From assembly GCA_022559845.1 (NCBI GenBank), contig CM040118.1, forward strand, positions 261,663,519 to 261,727,518: 64,000 nt of DNA, written 5' to 3'. The translations under genes were made by a program, and so were the position numbers. Positions 46,130 through 58,745 of this stretch are shown one piece after another; position 1 is the stretch's first letter; every line of letters starts with the position of its first letter. The notes under the pieces are model-generated. The model ran no database searches and was not told where the DNA came from. It saw only the letters and a list, made by a program, of their open reading frames with translations. Source of the DNA: Amorphophallus konjac. Taxonomy: Eukaryota; Streptophyta; Magnoliopsida; Alismatales; Araceae.

Positions 46130-49100
46130 TGTCACGTCCCGAGCGCGGAAGATACTCGGATATGTGACGTGTCTATATAGATCGTGTCATTAGAGTGATA
46201 AAATTTGACATACATACGGAGTGCGCAAAAGGCTAATAGAAATCTAAATGATCCCAATAGTCCAAAGTGATAATTATTTGATTAACCAAAGAAAATAAAG
46301 ATAGTCCATGACAATTCCAAATTAAAAAGCCAAACACTAGGCTACATGCCTTAACAGGGTTTAGACCACTAAACTGACATGACTGGAGGTACAAGGTAGA
46401 ACTCAATTAAATTCAAAAGACACGACTAGCTAATGATAGGCGATTGGCGTTCTAGCGCTCTTCACTCGGTCTCAGTCCTATTCTTGTCGACGTCGCTATC
46501 GGAATCACGTGAAAATGTTAGAAAGCAACTGGACGAGCGAATCACTCAGTAGGAATTACATCTCAAGTTCGAGCAATCTTTAAGTGATTTACAGGTTACA
46601 TGTATTACCAGTATAGCTATGCATGATATACAAGTGAGAAAAAGCAGGTATATAGGTAAATCTATGCATGATGAACAATAAGAGATCAAGAATTGTATAA
46701 GGAGAGTATCGCAAAATTTCAAGTATTTGACAAGCAGTATTTCAATAACTTATAGATGTAGATGCCACTTTTGGGCAAGTAGGAACTCATGTACAAGTAT
46801 GAACTCAGGTACAAGTAAAATCTCATGTACGAGCAAGTAAAAATCATGTTCAAGCAAGTAATATCAAGTACGTGTCAATAGAATTGGCTATTTCAATCAA
46901 GCAAGTATTTTGCCCTTTCTCAGGCCACAAGTCAAGTATCTCCCATTCCGTGCCACGCAAGTCAAGTCAAGCAAGTAAAGACAGTAAGGGTGGAGTGTCT
47001 CAAGTCAAGCAAGTACTTCGGTGCAATGCTAAACACCATGGTCAATAAACTCCCATGGGCACAAGTACGTTCGGGTGCTCCAACCAGGACCAGACCGGGC
47101 CTTATACGCACAACATTTCATGTATTACTTTTGACATCCACTCTTATTTATAGCCAATATGGAATTTCAAGAAAATTAAGAAACGTAGTATTACAGACAA
47201 AGATTAAATAGTCATTTGGTTATGGAGGACTCTAGAGGTGACACCTATAGGCTCAAGAGGTGGCTCCCACAACGTAGCACTTTGTCTCGCATGGCACATA
47301 GCTCCCACACTCCCAAATGGTAGTTTTAAGAGGTTCAAGGTTTAACCATGTAGGATACAAAAGGTAGATTTCATGAATGGAGTTCAACAATATATGATGC
47401 AGGGACATGAACTAGGGTTATATCGGTATGAATTTCGAGACAAATCAGGAATCATAACATATGCCTCTGTCACTGCAATTGGCGCCTGGGGGTCAGCCTC
47501 TCTTTCAGTCAATTGGCACCTGGGGGTTGGCATGTCTTTTAGTCAATTGGCGCCTGGGGTACATGGGGTCTTTCATGTAAATGGCGCCTGGGGGTTGGCC
47601 AGTCTTTCAAAATTTTCATTTTTCAGAAATTATTTATATAGAATGGAATTGGCGCCTACTCAGGGAGTCTTCAATTAATTGAAGATGACCTGGCTGTCGC
47701 TATTCAATGAATTGGCGCCCTGGCTTGGGGCACCAATTTCATTGGGTGATTTTCACCCATCAGGTATGTTTGTGACTCAAAATACTGTTCATTTCAAAAT
47801 GTTTCTCGAAAACGGGAAGTAAGGACATGAACAGGTAGTGAAAATTCTCGGGAGTTCAGAAAAATGTTCATGAAAAATTATTGTGAACTAGTATCATTTA
47901 TATTAAATTCTCTATCTCGGTGTTAAAAAAATATACGGAAAAGGAATTGGCGCATGCACAGTGGGTCTTCAATTAATTGACCACCATGCACAGAGTCTTG
48001 AATTGGGTAATTGGCACCCTAGTCAGGGGCGCCATTTACATTTGGGTGGTTCACTATTCATGAGTGGAAAAGTTCTCTAAATCAGGAAGTAAGGGTGTGG
48101 GCAGGTAGAGAAAAATATCAGGATCACAGAAACATATTCATGCAGAATTTTCATGGTTTAGTTTAATAGATATCGATTTTTAAATGTGTTGAATTAATAA
48201 TTACTGGAAATTGCTAGAATGGAATTGACGACATTGCATGCAGTCTTCAATTAAATGGCACCCTGGCTGGGGGTGCCCTTTCAGTGAATGGTGCCCTGGC
48301 TGGGGGCGCTATTCACCTGAGGGCTGGGATTTTTTGGGTTTTTAAAACATGTATATATCTCATGTAACAGAGGTTATATACTAGGGTTAAAACAGGATTA
48401 TTCAAGGCTGTAAAACTAGTGTAATAAGATATGTTCAAAACTCATAAAATCATGGTAACAGATGGTGTATAAAATCATATACGACAGGTGTAATAGGTTA
48501 TTTAAAATCTGTGTAACATGGTATATACTTGGTCATTTTTGATCACGATAAAGCTGGATAATATAGCATGGAAGATGAGTTAATCTAACTCTAAGCATGC
48601 ATGTTATGTAACCTATTTAGCTACTAGTTGGGCAAGATCTTGAGAACACCTACCTTTTGACGTGATTACGAGGTACATATGACAGAATAGAAATCCAAGG
48701 ATGAAGCCACACATTCTCCGCCGCCGTAAAGCTCCAACAGCAGGACGTAGACTTTACGTCTTCTGAGAGAAAGAAGAGAAATATTCCCTTCTGCAAGCAG
48801 AACTGATGATGACAGTAGCCTCTGCCAGTGCTACAGAGGGAATTAGTTATAGGAAATGCAGAGCATGGGTTTATTGCCTTGCAGGTCCAGTTGAGGAAGA
48901 AGATCTAGACATGGTGCTTTGCCAGCTAAATGGGGTTGTTCGTGCCTCAACCTTCTAGAAACATAGATGAAATGATGCCCTTGCAAGGGGATGTCCATTA
49001 ATCTAGGTGGTCCTATTCATGTAAATGATGCCACTGCACAAGGGCGTCCATTAATATGGGTGGCCCTATTCATGAGAATGATGCCATTGCAAGAGGGCGT

Positions 49101-49555
49101 CCATTTTAGATAAAACTGTAACTTTCACGTGTTGGCCTTCATGGTATATATATATATTAAGACTATAGTGGGATGGTGGCCCCAAGGGAAATGCCGCCTG
49201 TCTAAGGAGGCTTCAATTTATTGAATGGCGCCCTGGTAAGGGGCGCCCATTCTCTTGGTGTTGGAAAAGAAACCCCACTTGCGTACTACCCATGTGCCCA
49301 TGTGTTGGCATAAAGTAAAATTGGCTTGTACATTTGTATAATAGTCCTCTTATGGTTTGGTTTGTTATATAAGGCCTTCATGTGGAATTCTTTAGGAAAA
49401 AGCTCACTACGTACTTCCCATGATGGCAAAAAGTGGTGTTGGGTTGTACATTTACATACTAGTCCTGACAAGATATGGTTCTTTATATAAGGCATTCATG
49501 TAGGATTCTTTAGGAAGAAGTTTGATTTCTCCATTGCTTCATTGGGGGTGCTACA
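46130..49555 (-). repeat. Element G, 5' LTR (right copy)
   Basis: 3426 bp, direct partner of 38003..41526 with many scattered substitutions, four 34-bp units at 47469..47609, a short TA run, and a roughly 30-base extra GGTGCCCTGGCTGGGGG-like unit near 48270. The divergence marks G as much older than E. Confidence 0.93.
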
Positions 49556-50440
49556 CTCATACTGATAGTGAGGCCGCAGACCACGACGGAAGCGGGAAAT
49601 GGGCATGGTGCTCTCCTCCGAGATGCCACATCGCAAAAAATACTCATCAAATTCAGTGATGTACTCGGAGACGGACCGATCTCCTTGACTGAGACTCTGC
49701 CACCTATCGATGAGTCGCTGACGGTATGTGGCAGGAAGGTACTTTTGTCGAAGCTTGACCTTCATCTCACCCCATGTCTCAACCTGGGGCTCCTACCGAT
49801 GAAACAACAGGCTCTCTATGTTCTTCCAATTGGTCTGATCATGTCCCACCAGCTTTATGGTAGCGAATCAGACTCTTCGACGGTCCGTCATATCGAACCA
49901 ATCAAAGTACCGATCCATCTCGGCCTCCCAATCTAGATCGACCTTCGGGTCCAAGGACCCATCAAAAGTGGGAGGGTCCTCATGAACGGTCCTGAGGGTC
50001 CGCTTATCCTCCTCTAGATCACAGTTCCGTCGTTGAACACGATAGTCATGACCATATCCCCCATTTTCATTCTCGGATTCATCATCAACTACCTCGGGGA
50101 CTCGACGCCTCCTATCATCTACCCCTTGAGCCCTAGGAGCAAAAGGTGGCTGAACCGGCTCCGGTTGACCATTTGTCGGCGCGGGATGCGCCTTAACTGA
50201 GGGTCTCTCTAGGACGGCTACTCTCCCTACCAAACCATGAACAGACTAGTCTGACTCTTTGGCCCTATCCTCTAAGGCCTTCATCCTTTCTTCCAAACGT
50301 GTGCCTAGGCCATCCACCCGCGTACTCAACCCTTCCATCTTATCCACTCGAGCACTCAAATCATCCATTTTTACCATAATAGCTCAAAACATGTCGACCA
50401 CCGATGACGCATCGGGACTAGGGACTCGGGGATCTGCCAT
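49556..50440 (-). pseudogene. Element F gag, N-terminal part
   Basis: Starts at ATG 50440 (MADPRVPSPD) and reads through a coiled-coil-like segment (MDDLSARVDKMEGL), an acidic stretch, then the gag core: DGSLDPKVDLDWEAEMDRYF, SVSEYITEFDEYFLRC, RGLRPHYQYE. At 49556 the frame meets G and continues at 38002. Stops near 50383, 50250 and 49795 (TGA, TAG, TAG) break it. It resembles the Gag of CRM/Reina-like chromoviruses in general form. Confidence 0.75.
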
Positions 50441-50474
50441 AGGTGGTGGTGGTGGTGAGTATTAGGTACCCTTA

Positions 50475-51518
50475 TGTCACGTCCCGAGCGCGGAAGCTTA
50501 CCCGTGGTGCGACAGTTTTTTATATATATAGAACCAAAGCAAGTTAGAAAATTAAAGAATTTCTTCCTTAGACAATTATAAGAGTGCGCAAATATCTATG
50601 TTTAATTATCATTAATACAATAGGTTTGAGCTAACAGTTTTTACAACGACCATACTGAAATACAACACATTTATTCATTTAAAGCTTGGAATTACAACTG
50701 ACACACTAAAGCTAACTTAACATTCTTGAAGGGATTACAGTAACATAGTGGTAACTACTCTCATCACTCAGACTCATCCCCTTCTGTATTCTGGTCGGTC
50801 TCCAATTCACCTGAAATGTTAGAAAGTAACTAGATGAGCGAATCGCTCAGTAGGGCTTACATCTCAAATTTTAACATGCTTTCAGTAAATTACAAGTTCA
50901 ATTAATGCAATTAATCTATGCATGCAGACAGATAGATAATCAAGGAATTATAAAATCGATAAGAGCTGGATTCATATTTCGATAATAACAACATGTGATA
51001 TCAAGCAGGGGATAACTGAACAAAATGAATTCAAACAATAGTAAGCAAGGTAAAGCGAAGCATATATAATAAGAATTGACTATATATATGTCAATTCATT
51101 CAAGTAACATTCAAGTCAAGTAGTGCCCATTCGGGCCATGCAAGTATTGCCCATTTGGGCCACGCAAGTCAAGTAGAGAGAGAGAGAGAGTGGTGGAATG
51201 TCTCAATCTAACAAGTACTCCGGCGTAATGCTAGACACCGTCAAGATGGTCAATAAAACTCCCATGGGCACAAGTACCTTCGGGTGCTCCTCCCAGGACC
51301 AGACCGGGCCCTATATGCACAGCATTAATCATATTTTTGGACATCCACTCTCATTTATCATTTATAGCCAATATAGAATTTCAAGGCTTGACCAATAGGA
51401 AAATGTAAGGTGGATTTGGAATGGAATCCAAGGCGTATTTATGTGTAGGAAAACACGGAAAACTGTGTAAGACTGGTATATAGTAGGACAATTGATATAT
51501 ATTTTTTTTGTAGTGACA
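50475..51518 (+). repeat. Element H: probable solo LTR related to G's LTR
   Basis: Starts TGTCACGTCCCGAGCGCGGAAG like G's LTR and is alignable with it, with gaps, to about 51390 (shared GAGCGAATCGCTCAGTAG, AAGTACCTTCGGGTGCTCC and CACTCTCATTTAT blocks), then diverges. GTGACA at 51513..51518 mirrors the TGTCAC start. CCTTA before the start (50470..50474) recurs at 51520..51524, one base off the border. The strand shown is the plus strand as written; by analogy with G the LTR sense is minus. The right boundary is uncertain. Confidence 0.5.
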
Positions 51519-51524
51519 TCCTTA

Positions 51525-51974
51525 AAGCGGGGTGTCCTTCGTGGGAATCTATACGGTTCCTAATGAATTGACATGTGAATCGACGCTTGAGGGTTTAAAA
51601 GTTTAACATATAATTATCCCGATTAGGTGCCCTGTGGACGCGGGATTTTTATCTTAACTTTATTTATTTATTTTATTATTATTATTTATTTATTTATTTA
51701 TTTATCCATTTATTGGTTCATTGGCGTGCCAGTCACCGAAGTGACAATTTTATTGTGCGTTCGATCTGACATGGTCAGTCGATTGTGAGTGATCGTGTCT
51801 GGACCAGAAGTCCGTCATACCATGAACGTTATGACGTTAATTACGCCCTTCCAAGGAAGGACAACCCTTGATTAAACGCTAAAAGTAGGAGGATGACAGT
51901 GGTAAAGCCACATGCTCAAGAGAGACGGAAGTCGTTCATTTGCAAACGTTAAATGGATTAGACGGAGCCGGGGT
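51525..51974. other. Unclassified segment with TTTA-rich tract
   Basis: About 450 bases with no ORF or LTR border I can support. 51661..51714 is an imperfect (TTTA)n/(TTA)n microsatellite. It may be the rest of H, leader of F, or the edge of I's LTR. Confidence 0.45.
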
Positions 51975-53327
51975 TGGTTATTTTCGGGATAAAACCGACG
52001 GCAAATTCCCACCATCTTGGACCATGCCAAGTGGGGAATAGGGAACCACCCATGCAGTGGCAGGGTGGGATCCGTAAGAGATCGGGCATAACTGACCCAG
52101 AATCCGAGTAAGCACCGGCATGACATGACGCGCCCTGTGCGTAAGCGATGTTGCATCTATATCCTCCCCTTCAAAGGACCGTCGGAGAGCATGTAGGGAC
52201 ATGGCTCCGTGGGCCAACGGGGTTGAGAGGTAGGACATTACAGCTACCTGGCAAGGTACGTGTAAATTTTGGCAGCATGTCCCCTCAACTTGGATTATGC
52301 CAAGGGAGGATAGGTTATCATCCATGGAGTGCCGGGATGACAACCGAACGGGGATGGGCGTCGGGCCCCGGGACATTGCTTATATTTATTCCATCGTTTA
52401 ATATCCCCTTGAAATCCCTCGGAACTCATGTAATGACATGGCCCTTTGGGTTCATAAGGGTGAAATCCGGATCGGGAATGAATACTGTAGGGGAGGACTT
52501 CCCCATTACTATATCTTCTCAGGGCACTCATGACGATCTATGAACATCCCCAGGGCATGTGTGTATGGAGACCAAAATTGAAGGATATCAGTGTAGAAGA
52601 GGGTCTCTGACTGGGTTTTATCGGCTGAAGGAGGAGGGGCTCTCGGCACGGTTTTGATTGGCCAAAAGGAGGTTCTCGGCGTGGCTTCAATTGGCCGGAG
52701 AGGGAGCTCTCGGCATGGGTTTAGTAGGCCGAAGGAGGGTCTTGGCGCGGCCAGATGAAAGGGGGAAGGCTCTCGGCGTAGGGCTTCCCGGCGCGCTCCT
52801 GGGCGCGCAGGGAAGGTGGCGCCGGGAAGGTGGCGCCGGGGGTGAATGGCTGACAAGGAGGAGGGGCTCTCGGCGTAGGGTTTCCTGGCGCGCTTCTGGC
52901 CACGCCGGGAGTCTGCCGCCGGGAGCCTTGCACATAGACTCACGTGAAAAGGGTTAAAACAGATTGGTTTATCGTTTAGCTAAGGGGACAGACCTCTCGA
53001 CAGAGGGGTTTTCGGCGGGCAATTTGTGCGCCGAGAGGGTAGATTTGCTGCAGGGTTTCATCATTTTCCAGAGCTCGAACGATGCTCTGTTTCAGGGATT
53101 TTTGAGTTTCTGGATGCGATTGAAGCTGAACCTGGGATGCGAACAAGGGGATTTCATGGATGCTTCTGTTAGGAGGATACCAAGGAAATCTGGGGGTGGA
53201 ATTGATGGGGAAATGAGGCCGTCGTATAGCCTTCTGAAGGATGCATTTCTTCCTGTTGCCAGTCGTGGGGGGGGGGGGGCTTCAATGAACTTTGAGAATT
53301 TTGGCAGCATTTCCCCTACGGTCAGCA
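51975..53327 (-). repeat. Left part of the LTR region hosting J (probably element I)
   Basis: Contains two diverged copies of a roughly 273-base unit (about 51990..52258 and 52260..52530; shared TTGGAYYATGCCAAG and ATGACATGGC blocks). A third begins at about 53290 and continues beyond J at 61233. Between them, 52570..52930 is GC-rich with repeated CTCTCGGCG words. ORFs here are low-complexity by-products. Assignment to I's LTR rests on continuity across J and on the same motifs right of J; the left border is not found. Confidence 0.45.
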
Positions 53328-53570
53328 TGTGACGACCCGAGGATCCGAGTACCGGAAAGGAACCGGCGCGTCTCGAATCTCGGCCCGCCAACCCACGAGC
53401 CCGAAGACTCGGAAGGGTAGAAAGGAGTGGTGTGGGGTATAAGAGAAGCTGCAACGTCCACAGAGATAGCACAATAATCAAAAGGAAATGCACATAATAA
53501 TAAATAATTCAACTGCTACAAGGTCCACAGTGTCTCATGTCCAAAGAAAGTACAGTCAACAGGAAAGAAA

Positions 53571-53651
53571 GTACAACTACACGGGGCATCCCCTGGCGTA
53601 CAACAACACGGGGCATCCCCCGGAGTACAACTACGCGGGGCATCCCCCGGC
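53571..53651. repeat. 27-bp minisatellite, three units
   Basis: Three 27-base units GTACAACTACACGGGGCATC+7. The inverted arm at J's right end has two units of this array. Confidence 0.9.
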
Positions 53652-54596
53652 TCTGGCAGACTGGCAACTAACCCTGGCTAGAAGAACCACGCTGAAACTT
53701 GGCCGCGCCTCCCGTCGACCCCGCCTCACCTGAAGAGCAGGGGTGAGCCTCATCTCATTGCCCCAGTAGGGATCCCGCGAATCCCCACCTCGCACGAAAA
53801 ACGAGGAAGAAGAAGACAACCCCACCAACCGAGAGTACGGTAGAACCGACAAGCTAAAGTAAATAAACGGAAAAGTCGCCTACTCTAACGGTACCGTAGT
53901 ACAGAACCTCGGTCCAACAAAACACGAGTCCACGCCTGCCAGTGAACAGGAGCACCATCCACAAGAAGAACGACCGGATGCGTCCCCTGACGTCTTACAC
54001 CGCGTCACAAGTGTCTAGCTACAACGCCCCGGGCGTGAGACTCAGACACGCAACAAGTACCACAACAAGGACTAGCTGGGGTCGCACTCGTCAGTGCGTG
54101 CCCTAAGCCCCCAACTACGTGTGCACACACAGACCATCTGCTCTAGGTCGGGTCCTCTAGCTGGTTTTCCCCCCCACCGGACTCTGGTGGCAAAGGCAAG
54201 GGGCCCTACGGTAACCAGCCTAAAAACCGCGTCACACTGGGTCTCGCTCTCCACCACTCCCAGGTGGGTCCGCACACGCGTGCGCAGAAAGCTACGACTA
54301 GTGGACAGGTCACTGGAAGTAAGGACTAACCCACGGAAACCACCGACCAACACTAACACAGACTCACGATGATCATACGATAGGCATAGATGCCGGGGAC
54401 ACGCATGAGGTCCAACCGTCCCTCAAGTCACGCGGCACCCTTACCGAGGTAACTGACTCTCCGGGGAACCCCGGGCGCCCCTGTGGCCCTCACTGGGTGC
54501 CCACGGCATCCCTAGGGCCACACGCCACAACCGGGTCCGCAACTCGCCCAACCGGAGGTCACGCTACCCGCAAAAACACGGTTCGGGGGAGGGGAT

Positions 54597-54740
54597 GGTC
54601 GCGCTAGGTATCCCTAGCGTGACACCGAAGAACGTGCTAGCTAAGGCTAGCGCGATCTTCCATGTCGCGCCGCCCAAAGCCAGCGCGTTCACACCTGAAC
54701 GCGCTAGTTTTGGGTAGCGCGATCTGGACATCGCGCTACC
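54597..54740. repeat. GCGC hairpin array in J's LTR
   Basis: Perfect inverted repeats AGCGCGTTC/GAACGCGCT (54682..54690 with 54697..54705) and GTAGCGCGAT/ATCGCGCTAC (54714..54723 with 54730..54739), plus weaker partners from 54597. They correspond to the array in D although the flanks are diverged. Confidence 0.8.
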
Positions 54741-55808
54741 TGAACCAGGCGCGTTCCCCACCGCCTTACTGTTCGTCTTCTCAGACGGACACGCTCGGAC
54801 GACATGGCGCGTTCCTCAAGAACGCGCCACTGGACTATAGCGCGACAACGGGCCGAGCCCGGTTCGCGAACTACGGCCGGAAATCACAAAACCACGCCCA
54901 TTCACCCCCTTTGGTGAAGGGAAAACAATGGGGAAACACCCCATAATGACCTAGCATGCATCTAGGACCCCCAAATAGATCAAAAACCTCATGAATCGAC
55001 GGATCCGGCGCTCAAACCCCAACATGGAAATAACCCTCCCGGCATGAATCTAGCCCCTCTCGACCTCTCCACGGCCTAGAAATCACGGGGAATGCTAGAA
55101 AGAGGGTAAGGATTCGTCCCCCTACCTCAAGGAAGCTCGAAATCCACCGAAACACCGCCGAAATCAAAGATGAAGCTTTTACTCCCACGAACGCCCCGCC
55201 TCTCGCCGCGAAAAGCACGCCACCGGGACCGCCTTGCCGCCGCCGCCGCCGCCACGCCGTTGTCGGAGTGAGGGGGGCCGCGTCTCGGTCGCCCGGGGGA
55301 AGAAGATCGGCCGCGGGGGAGGGGAGCTCTCACGGTGAAGGAAGGAGGAAGAAGAAGAAAAGAAAAGGTGAAAAGGAAAAAGAAAAAGAATTGATATATA
55401 GGGAAAATCCGGAAAATCGGAAAAATCCCAAAAAATAGAAAAATACACCTCCTCGACCGTCTCGACGCGCTGATCGCAACGGTACCACTCGCGGGCTGGC
55501 GAACGACCCGGTTCACCCGCTACAGGGTTCCGAAGGATTCGCCGAAACCCGTACGCGGAAATCGGAAAACACGCACGGGAAAGCCGCGGACACACCCCGG
55601 GCCTCCGAAACGACTCCGGATCGCACCGATCCGAACACGAAAGATGTCCGAAATGAAATTTCAGACACAACCGAGTCGGACGCTCCGACAAACCAGATCC
55701 GAGACCCATAACAAAGGATCCGAAAGATCCGGGACACTACAGCCCTCCCCCCTTAAACGAATTTCGTCCTCGAAATTCAAGGACAAGGCACAAGGACGGG
55801 GGAAAGAC

Positions 55809-58730
55809 TCACACAAACAAATAAGGATACAGCTCCCGCATCTCATCCTCGCGCTCCCAAGACGCCTCGCCGCCAGAATGATGCTGCCAGACCACCTTAA
55901 CCAAAGGAATAACCTTGTTCCGCAGGCGCTGCTCTCGCCGATCCTCAATGCGAACAGGAAACTCCGGAAGGGACAGATCTGGGGTCACATCAGGCCAAAC
56001 GGCATTCTCGAGAACATGAGAATCATCGGGCATATACTTCCGAAGCATCGACACGTGGAACACATCATGCACGGTGGAAAGCTCCGGAGGTAGCTGCAAC
56101 CGATAAGCAACTTCCCCAACGCGCTCAACGTTGGGAAAGGGACCAATGTAGCGGGGACTCAGCTTCCCACGCCTACCGAAGCGCATTACGCCCTTCATGG
56201 GAGACACTCTCAGGAAAACTCGATCTCCCACAATAAAGCTGAGGGGTCGCCTCCTCCGATCGGCATAACTCTTCTGCCGGCTTTGAGCTGCCAACATCTT
56301 CTGCCGAACGAGATGCACCACCTCAACACACTGCTGCACCAACTCTGGTCCGGTCAAGGCACGCTCGCCCACCTCGAACCAATCAAGCGGAGTCCGACAA
56401 GGTCGCCCATACAACGCCTCATAAGGAGCCATACCAATGCTCGAATGATAGCTGTTGTTGTAGGCAAATTCCACTAATGGCAAATGGTGGGTCCAACTCC
56501 CCTGCCACTCCAAGCAACACGCTCGCAGCATGTCCTCCAAAGTCTGAATGGTCCGCTCAGACTGACCGTCCGACTGAGGATGATAGGCCGAGCTGAATGC
56601 CAACTCGGTGCCTAGAGCCTTCTGGAAGCTCCTCCAGAATCCAGAAGTGAAACGGGGGTCACGATCCGATACAATGGAGATAGGAACTCCATGCAACGGG
56701 ACGATCCGCTCCACATACAACTGAGCCAAACGCTGTACGCCCCAACTGACTTTGACCGGCAGCAATCGCGCCGTCTTCGTCAGTCTATCCACTAGCAACC
56801 AGATACTATCTTCCCCACTGGAGGTCCTCGGTAATCCAACCACAAAGTCAGTGGTCACATGGTCCCACTTCCAAGCAGGAACATCCAAGGGCTGAAGTGT
56901 GCCTCCTGGTCGCTGGTGCTCAGCTTTCACCTGCTGACAGGTCAAACACCTGGCCACAAATTTCGCAACATCTCTCTTCATGCCAGGCCACCAAAACTGC
57001 CTCTTCAGGTTCTGGTACATCTTAGCCGATCCGGGGTGCACGGCATACCGACTCCCATGAGCCTCACGCAAAACCGTACGCCGTACCTGCCCCTCGGCCG
57101 GAACGTACAACCTACCTCTGAATCTCACAGCTCCATCCTCACCAAACTCCACCTCGGCCATCGACAGAATACGGGGTAGCTCGGGGTCCGCTCGCTGGAC
57201 CTCAGTCACCTGTCGACGCACCGCAGGCGTGACAGTCAGACTTGCAAGGACAGCCGAACCCTGGTCCTGAGGGACCTTGAGCCTAAAAGTCATGGCCGGG
57301 ACCTGCTCCCAAAGCTTCCACTTCCTCAACAACATCTGACTGATCGTCACTCTCCTACTCAGAGCATCAGCCACGACATTCATCCTGCCAGGCTGATAAG
57401 ACAGAGTAACGTCATAATCCTTCATGTACTCCATCCATCTTCTCTGCCTGAGGTTAAGGTCCTTCTGCGTGAACACATACCTCAAACTCTGGTGATCAGT
57501 GAAGAGCTCAAACCGCTGGCCGTACAAATAATGCCTCCAAATCTTCAGAGCGAAGATCACCGCTGCCAACTCAAGATCATGAGTAGGGTAGTTCGCCTCA
57601 TGTGGCTTCAACTGCCGCGACGCATACGCCACAACTCTCCCATGCTGCATCAACACAGCACCGAGGCCTACCCCGGAAGCATCTGTACACACCATGAAAC
57701 CACCCGAGCCAGATGGCAACACCAAAACCGGAGCAGTGGTAAGCAATCTCTTCAGCTCCACGAAGCTCCGCTCACACTCCTCCGTCCAGACGAACTGCAC
57801 CTCCTTCCGCGTAAGCCTGGTCATCGGGGCCGCAATACGAGAGAAATCCTGAATAAACCGCCGATAATAACCAGCAAGCCCCAAGAAACTCTGAATCTCC
57901 GTGACAGAACTCGGCCTCGGCCACTGCACCACCGCCTCGACCTTGGCCGGGTCCACGGAAACACCATCACCAGAAATAACATGTCCCAGAAAGTGCACCT
58001 CTCGGAGCCAGAACTCGCACTTGCTGTACTTGGCATACAACTGGTGATCGCGCAGGGTCTGCAATACCGCTCTCAAATGCTGTACATGCTCCTCAACAGA
58101 CCGCGAATACACGAGGATATCGTCCACAAACACGACCACAAACTGGTCCAAGTACGGACGAAACACCCTATGCATCAAGTCCATGAATGCTGTGGGGGCA
58201 TTGGTGAGCCCGAACGGCATCACCAAGAACTCATAATGCCCATACCTCGATCGGAACGCCGTCTTCTCCACGTCTGACTCTCGGATCCGCAGCTGGTAAT
58301 AACCCGATCTCAAATCGATCCTCGAAAACACCTGGGCCGACTGAAGCTGATCGAACAAGTCATCAATCCGCGGCAACGGATACCTGTTCTTGACAGTCAC
58401 CTGGTTTAACTGACGGTAGTCGATGCACAGCCTCAAACTACCATCCTTCTTCTTCACAAACAATACCGGCGCACCCCACGGGGAATAACTAGGACGAATA
58501 TACCCCTTGGCCAGCAACTCCTGCAACTGCGCCTTCAGCTCTCGCAACTCAGCAGGCGCCATCCGATAAGGGGCCTTCGACATAGGCGCCGTACCCGGCA
58601 CCACCTCAATCACGAAATCAATCTCTCGCTGTGGTGGCATCCCTGGTAGCTCCTCGGGGAAAACATCAGGAAACTCGCACACGACAGGAATGTCCTCTAC
58701 CTCAGGACCCTGCCGCTCGACCAAAACCAC
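55809..58730 (-). CDS. Element J pol: RT, RNase H, integrase, chromodomain
   Basis: 973 open codons, in the same frame as gag and protease upstream, beginning after a TAG at 58746; the start at 58730 is an ORF-calling convention, since the product is presumably part of a polyprotein. Domains by residue: RT about 75-300 ([31 protein letters not shown] with both catalytic Asp), RNase H about 330-460 ([25 protein letters not shown]), integrase His/Cys finger about 545-605 ([12 protein letters not shown]), D,D,E core about 630-770 ([17 protein letters not shown], then the Glu in [12 protein letters not shown]), GPY/F region about 830-890 ([11 protein letters not shown]) and a short C-terminal chromodomain ([14 protein letters not shown]). 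Length and order fit Tekay/Del chromoviruses. No frameshift and no catalytic residue visibly lost. Confidence 0.93.
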   Translation of the reverse strand: MVLVERQGPEVEDIPVVCEFPDVFPEELPGMPPQREIDFVIEVVPGTAPMSKAPYRMAPAELRELKAQLQELLAKGYIRPSYSPWGAPVLFVKKKDGSLRLCIDYRQLNQVTVKNRYPLPRIDDLFDQLQSAQVFSRIDLRSGYYQLRIRESDVEKTAFRSRYGHYEFLVMPFGLTNAPTAFMDLMHRVFRPYLDQFVVVFVDDILVYSRSVEEHVQHLRAVLQTLRDHQLYAKYSKCEFWLREVHFLGHVISGDGVSVDPAKVEAVVQWPRPSSVTEIQSFLGLAGYYRRFIQDFSRIAAPMTRLTRKEVQFVWTEECERSFVELKRLLTTAPVLVLPSGSGGFMVCTDASGVGLGAVLMQHGRVVAYASRQLKPHEANYPTHDLELAAVIFALKIWRHYLYGQRFELFTDHQSLRYVFTQKDLNLRQRRWMEYMKDYDVTLSYQPGRMNVVADALSRRVTISQMLLRKWKLWEQVPAMTFRLKVPQDQGSAVLASLTVTPAVRRQVTEVQRADPELPRILSMAEVEFGEDGAVRFRGRLYVPAEGQVRRTVLREAHGSRYAVHPGSAKMYQNLKRQFWWPGMKRDVAKFVARCLTCQQVKAEHQRPGGTLQPLDVPAWKWDHVTTDFVVGLPRTSSGEDSIWLLVDRLTKTARLLPVKVSWGVQRLAQLYVERIVPLHGVPISIVSDRDPRFTSGFWRSFQKALGTELAFSSAYHPQSDGQSERTIQTLEDMLRACCLEWQGSWTHHLPLVEFAYNNSYHSSIGMAPYEALYGRPCRTPLDWFEVGERALTGPELVQQCVEVVHLVRQKMLAAQSRQKSYADRRRRPLSFIVGDRVFLRVSPMKGVMRFGRRGKLSPRYIGPFPNVERVGEVAYRLQLPPELSTVHDVFHVSMLRKYMPDDSHVLENAVWPDVTPDLSLPEFPVRIEDRREQRLRNKVIPLVKVVWQHHSGGEASWEREDEMRELYPYLFV

Positions 58731-58745
58731 GGATGCGAGAAAACC

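Larger units (their letters stand above)
38003..49555 (-). mobile_element. Element G: decayed Tekay/Del-like chromovirus with 3.5-kb LTRs
   Basis: 11.55 kb with LTRs 38003..41526 and 46130..49555, both starting TGTCACGTCCC and ending GTGCTACA on the plus strand. Target duplication CTCAT is at 37998..38002 and 49556..49560. The primer site is beside the right LTR and the polypurine tract (minus AAGTGGGGGAGGG) at 41527..41539, so it reads on the minus strand. The interior encodes gag, protease, RT, RNase H, integrase and a chromodomain in one frame with many stops. It interrupts F's gag in register. Confidence 0.95.
34767..50474 (-). mobile_element. Element F: decayed relative of E, split by G
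   Basis: It consists of a 3' LTR (34767..36904), a shortened interior (36905..38002 and 49556..50474) and no visible 5' LTR. Ends and interior resemble E: plus-strand start TGATGCGGGACG, right border CACCA followed by ATTCTCC and GGGAGGAACTCGAC-like sequence, and the shared PVSY-x-AEQ segment. Unlike E, F keeps a gag with a zinc knuckle. H lies at its right end and the remaining leader is lost or beyond. The bases before the LTR are CCCCC; no matching duplication can be confirmed. Confidence 0.75.
53328..55741 (-). repeat. Element J, 3' LTR (complete)
   Basis: 2414 bp; on the minus strand it starts TGTAGTGTCCCGG and ends GGGTCGTCACA. Contains a 27-bp x 3 minisatellite (53571..53651), GCGC hairpins (54682..54705, 54714..54739), a minus-strand TATA box (TATATATC, 55393..55400) and CT/AG-rich leader. 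Related to solo LTR D. Confidence 0.92.

Noticed and set aside
52509..52957. Overlapping ORFs rich in Ala, Arg and Pro
   Set aside because: By-products of the CTCTCGGCG-rich zone; many frames open, none conserved.
57492..58277. Plus-strand 261-codon ORF
   Set aside because: Antisense shadow of J's RT and RNase H, whose minus-strand motifs are unambiguous.
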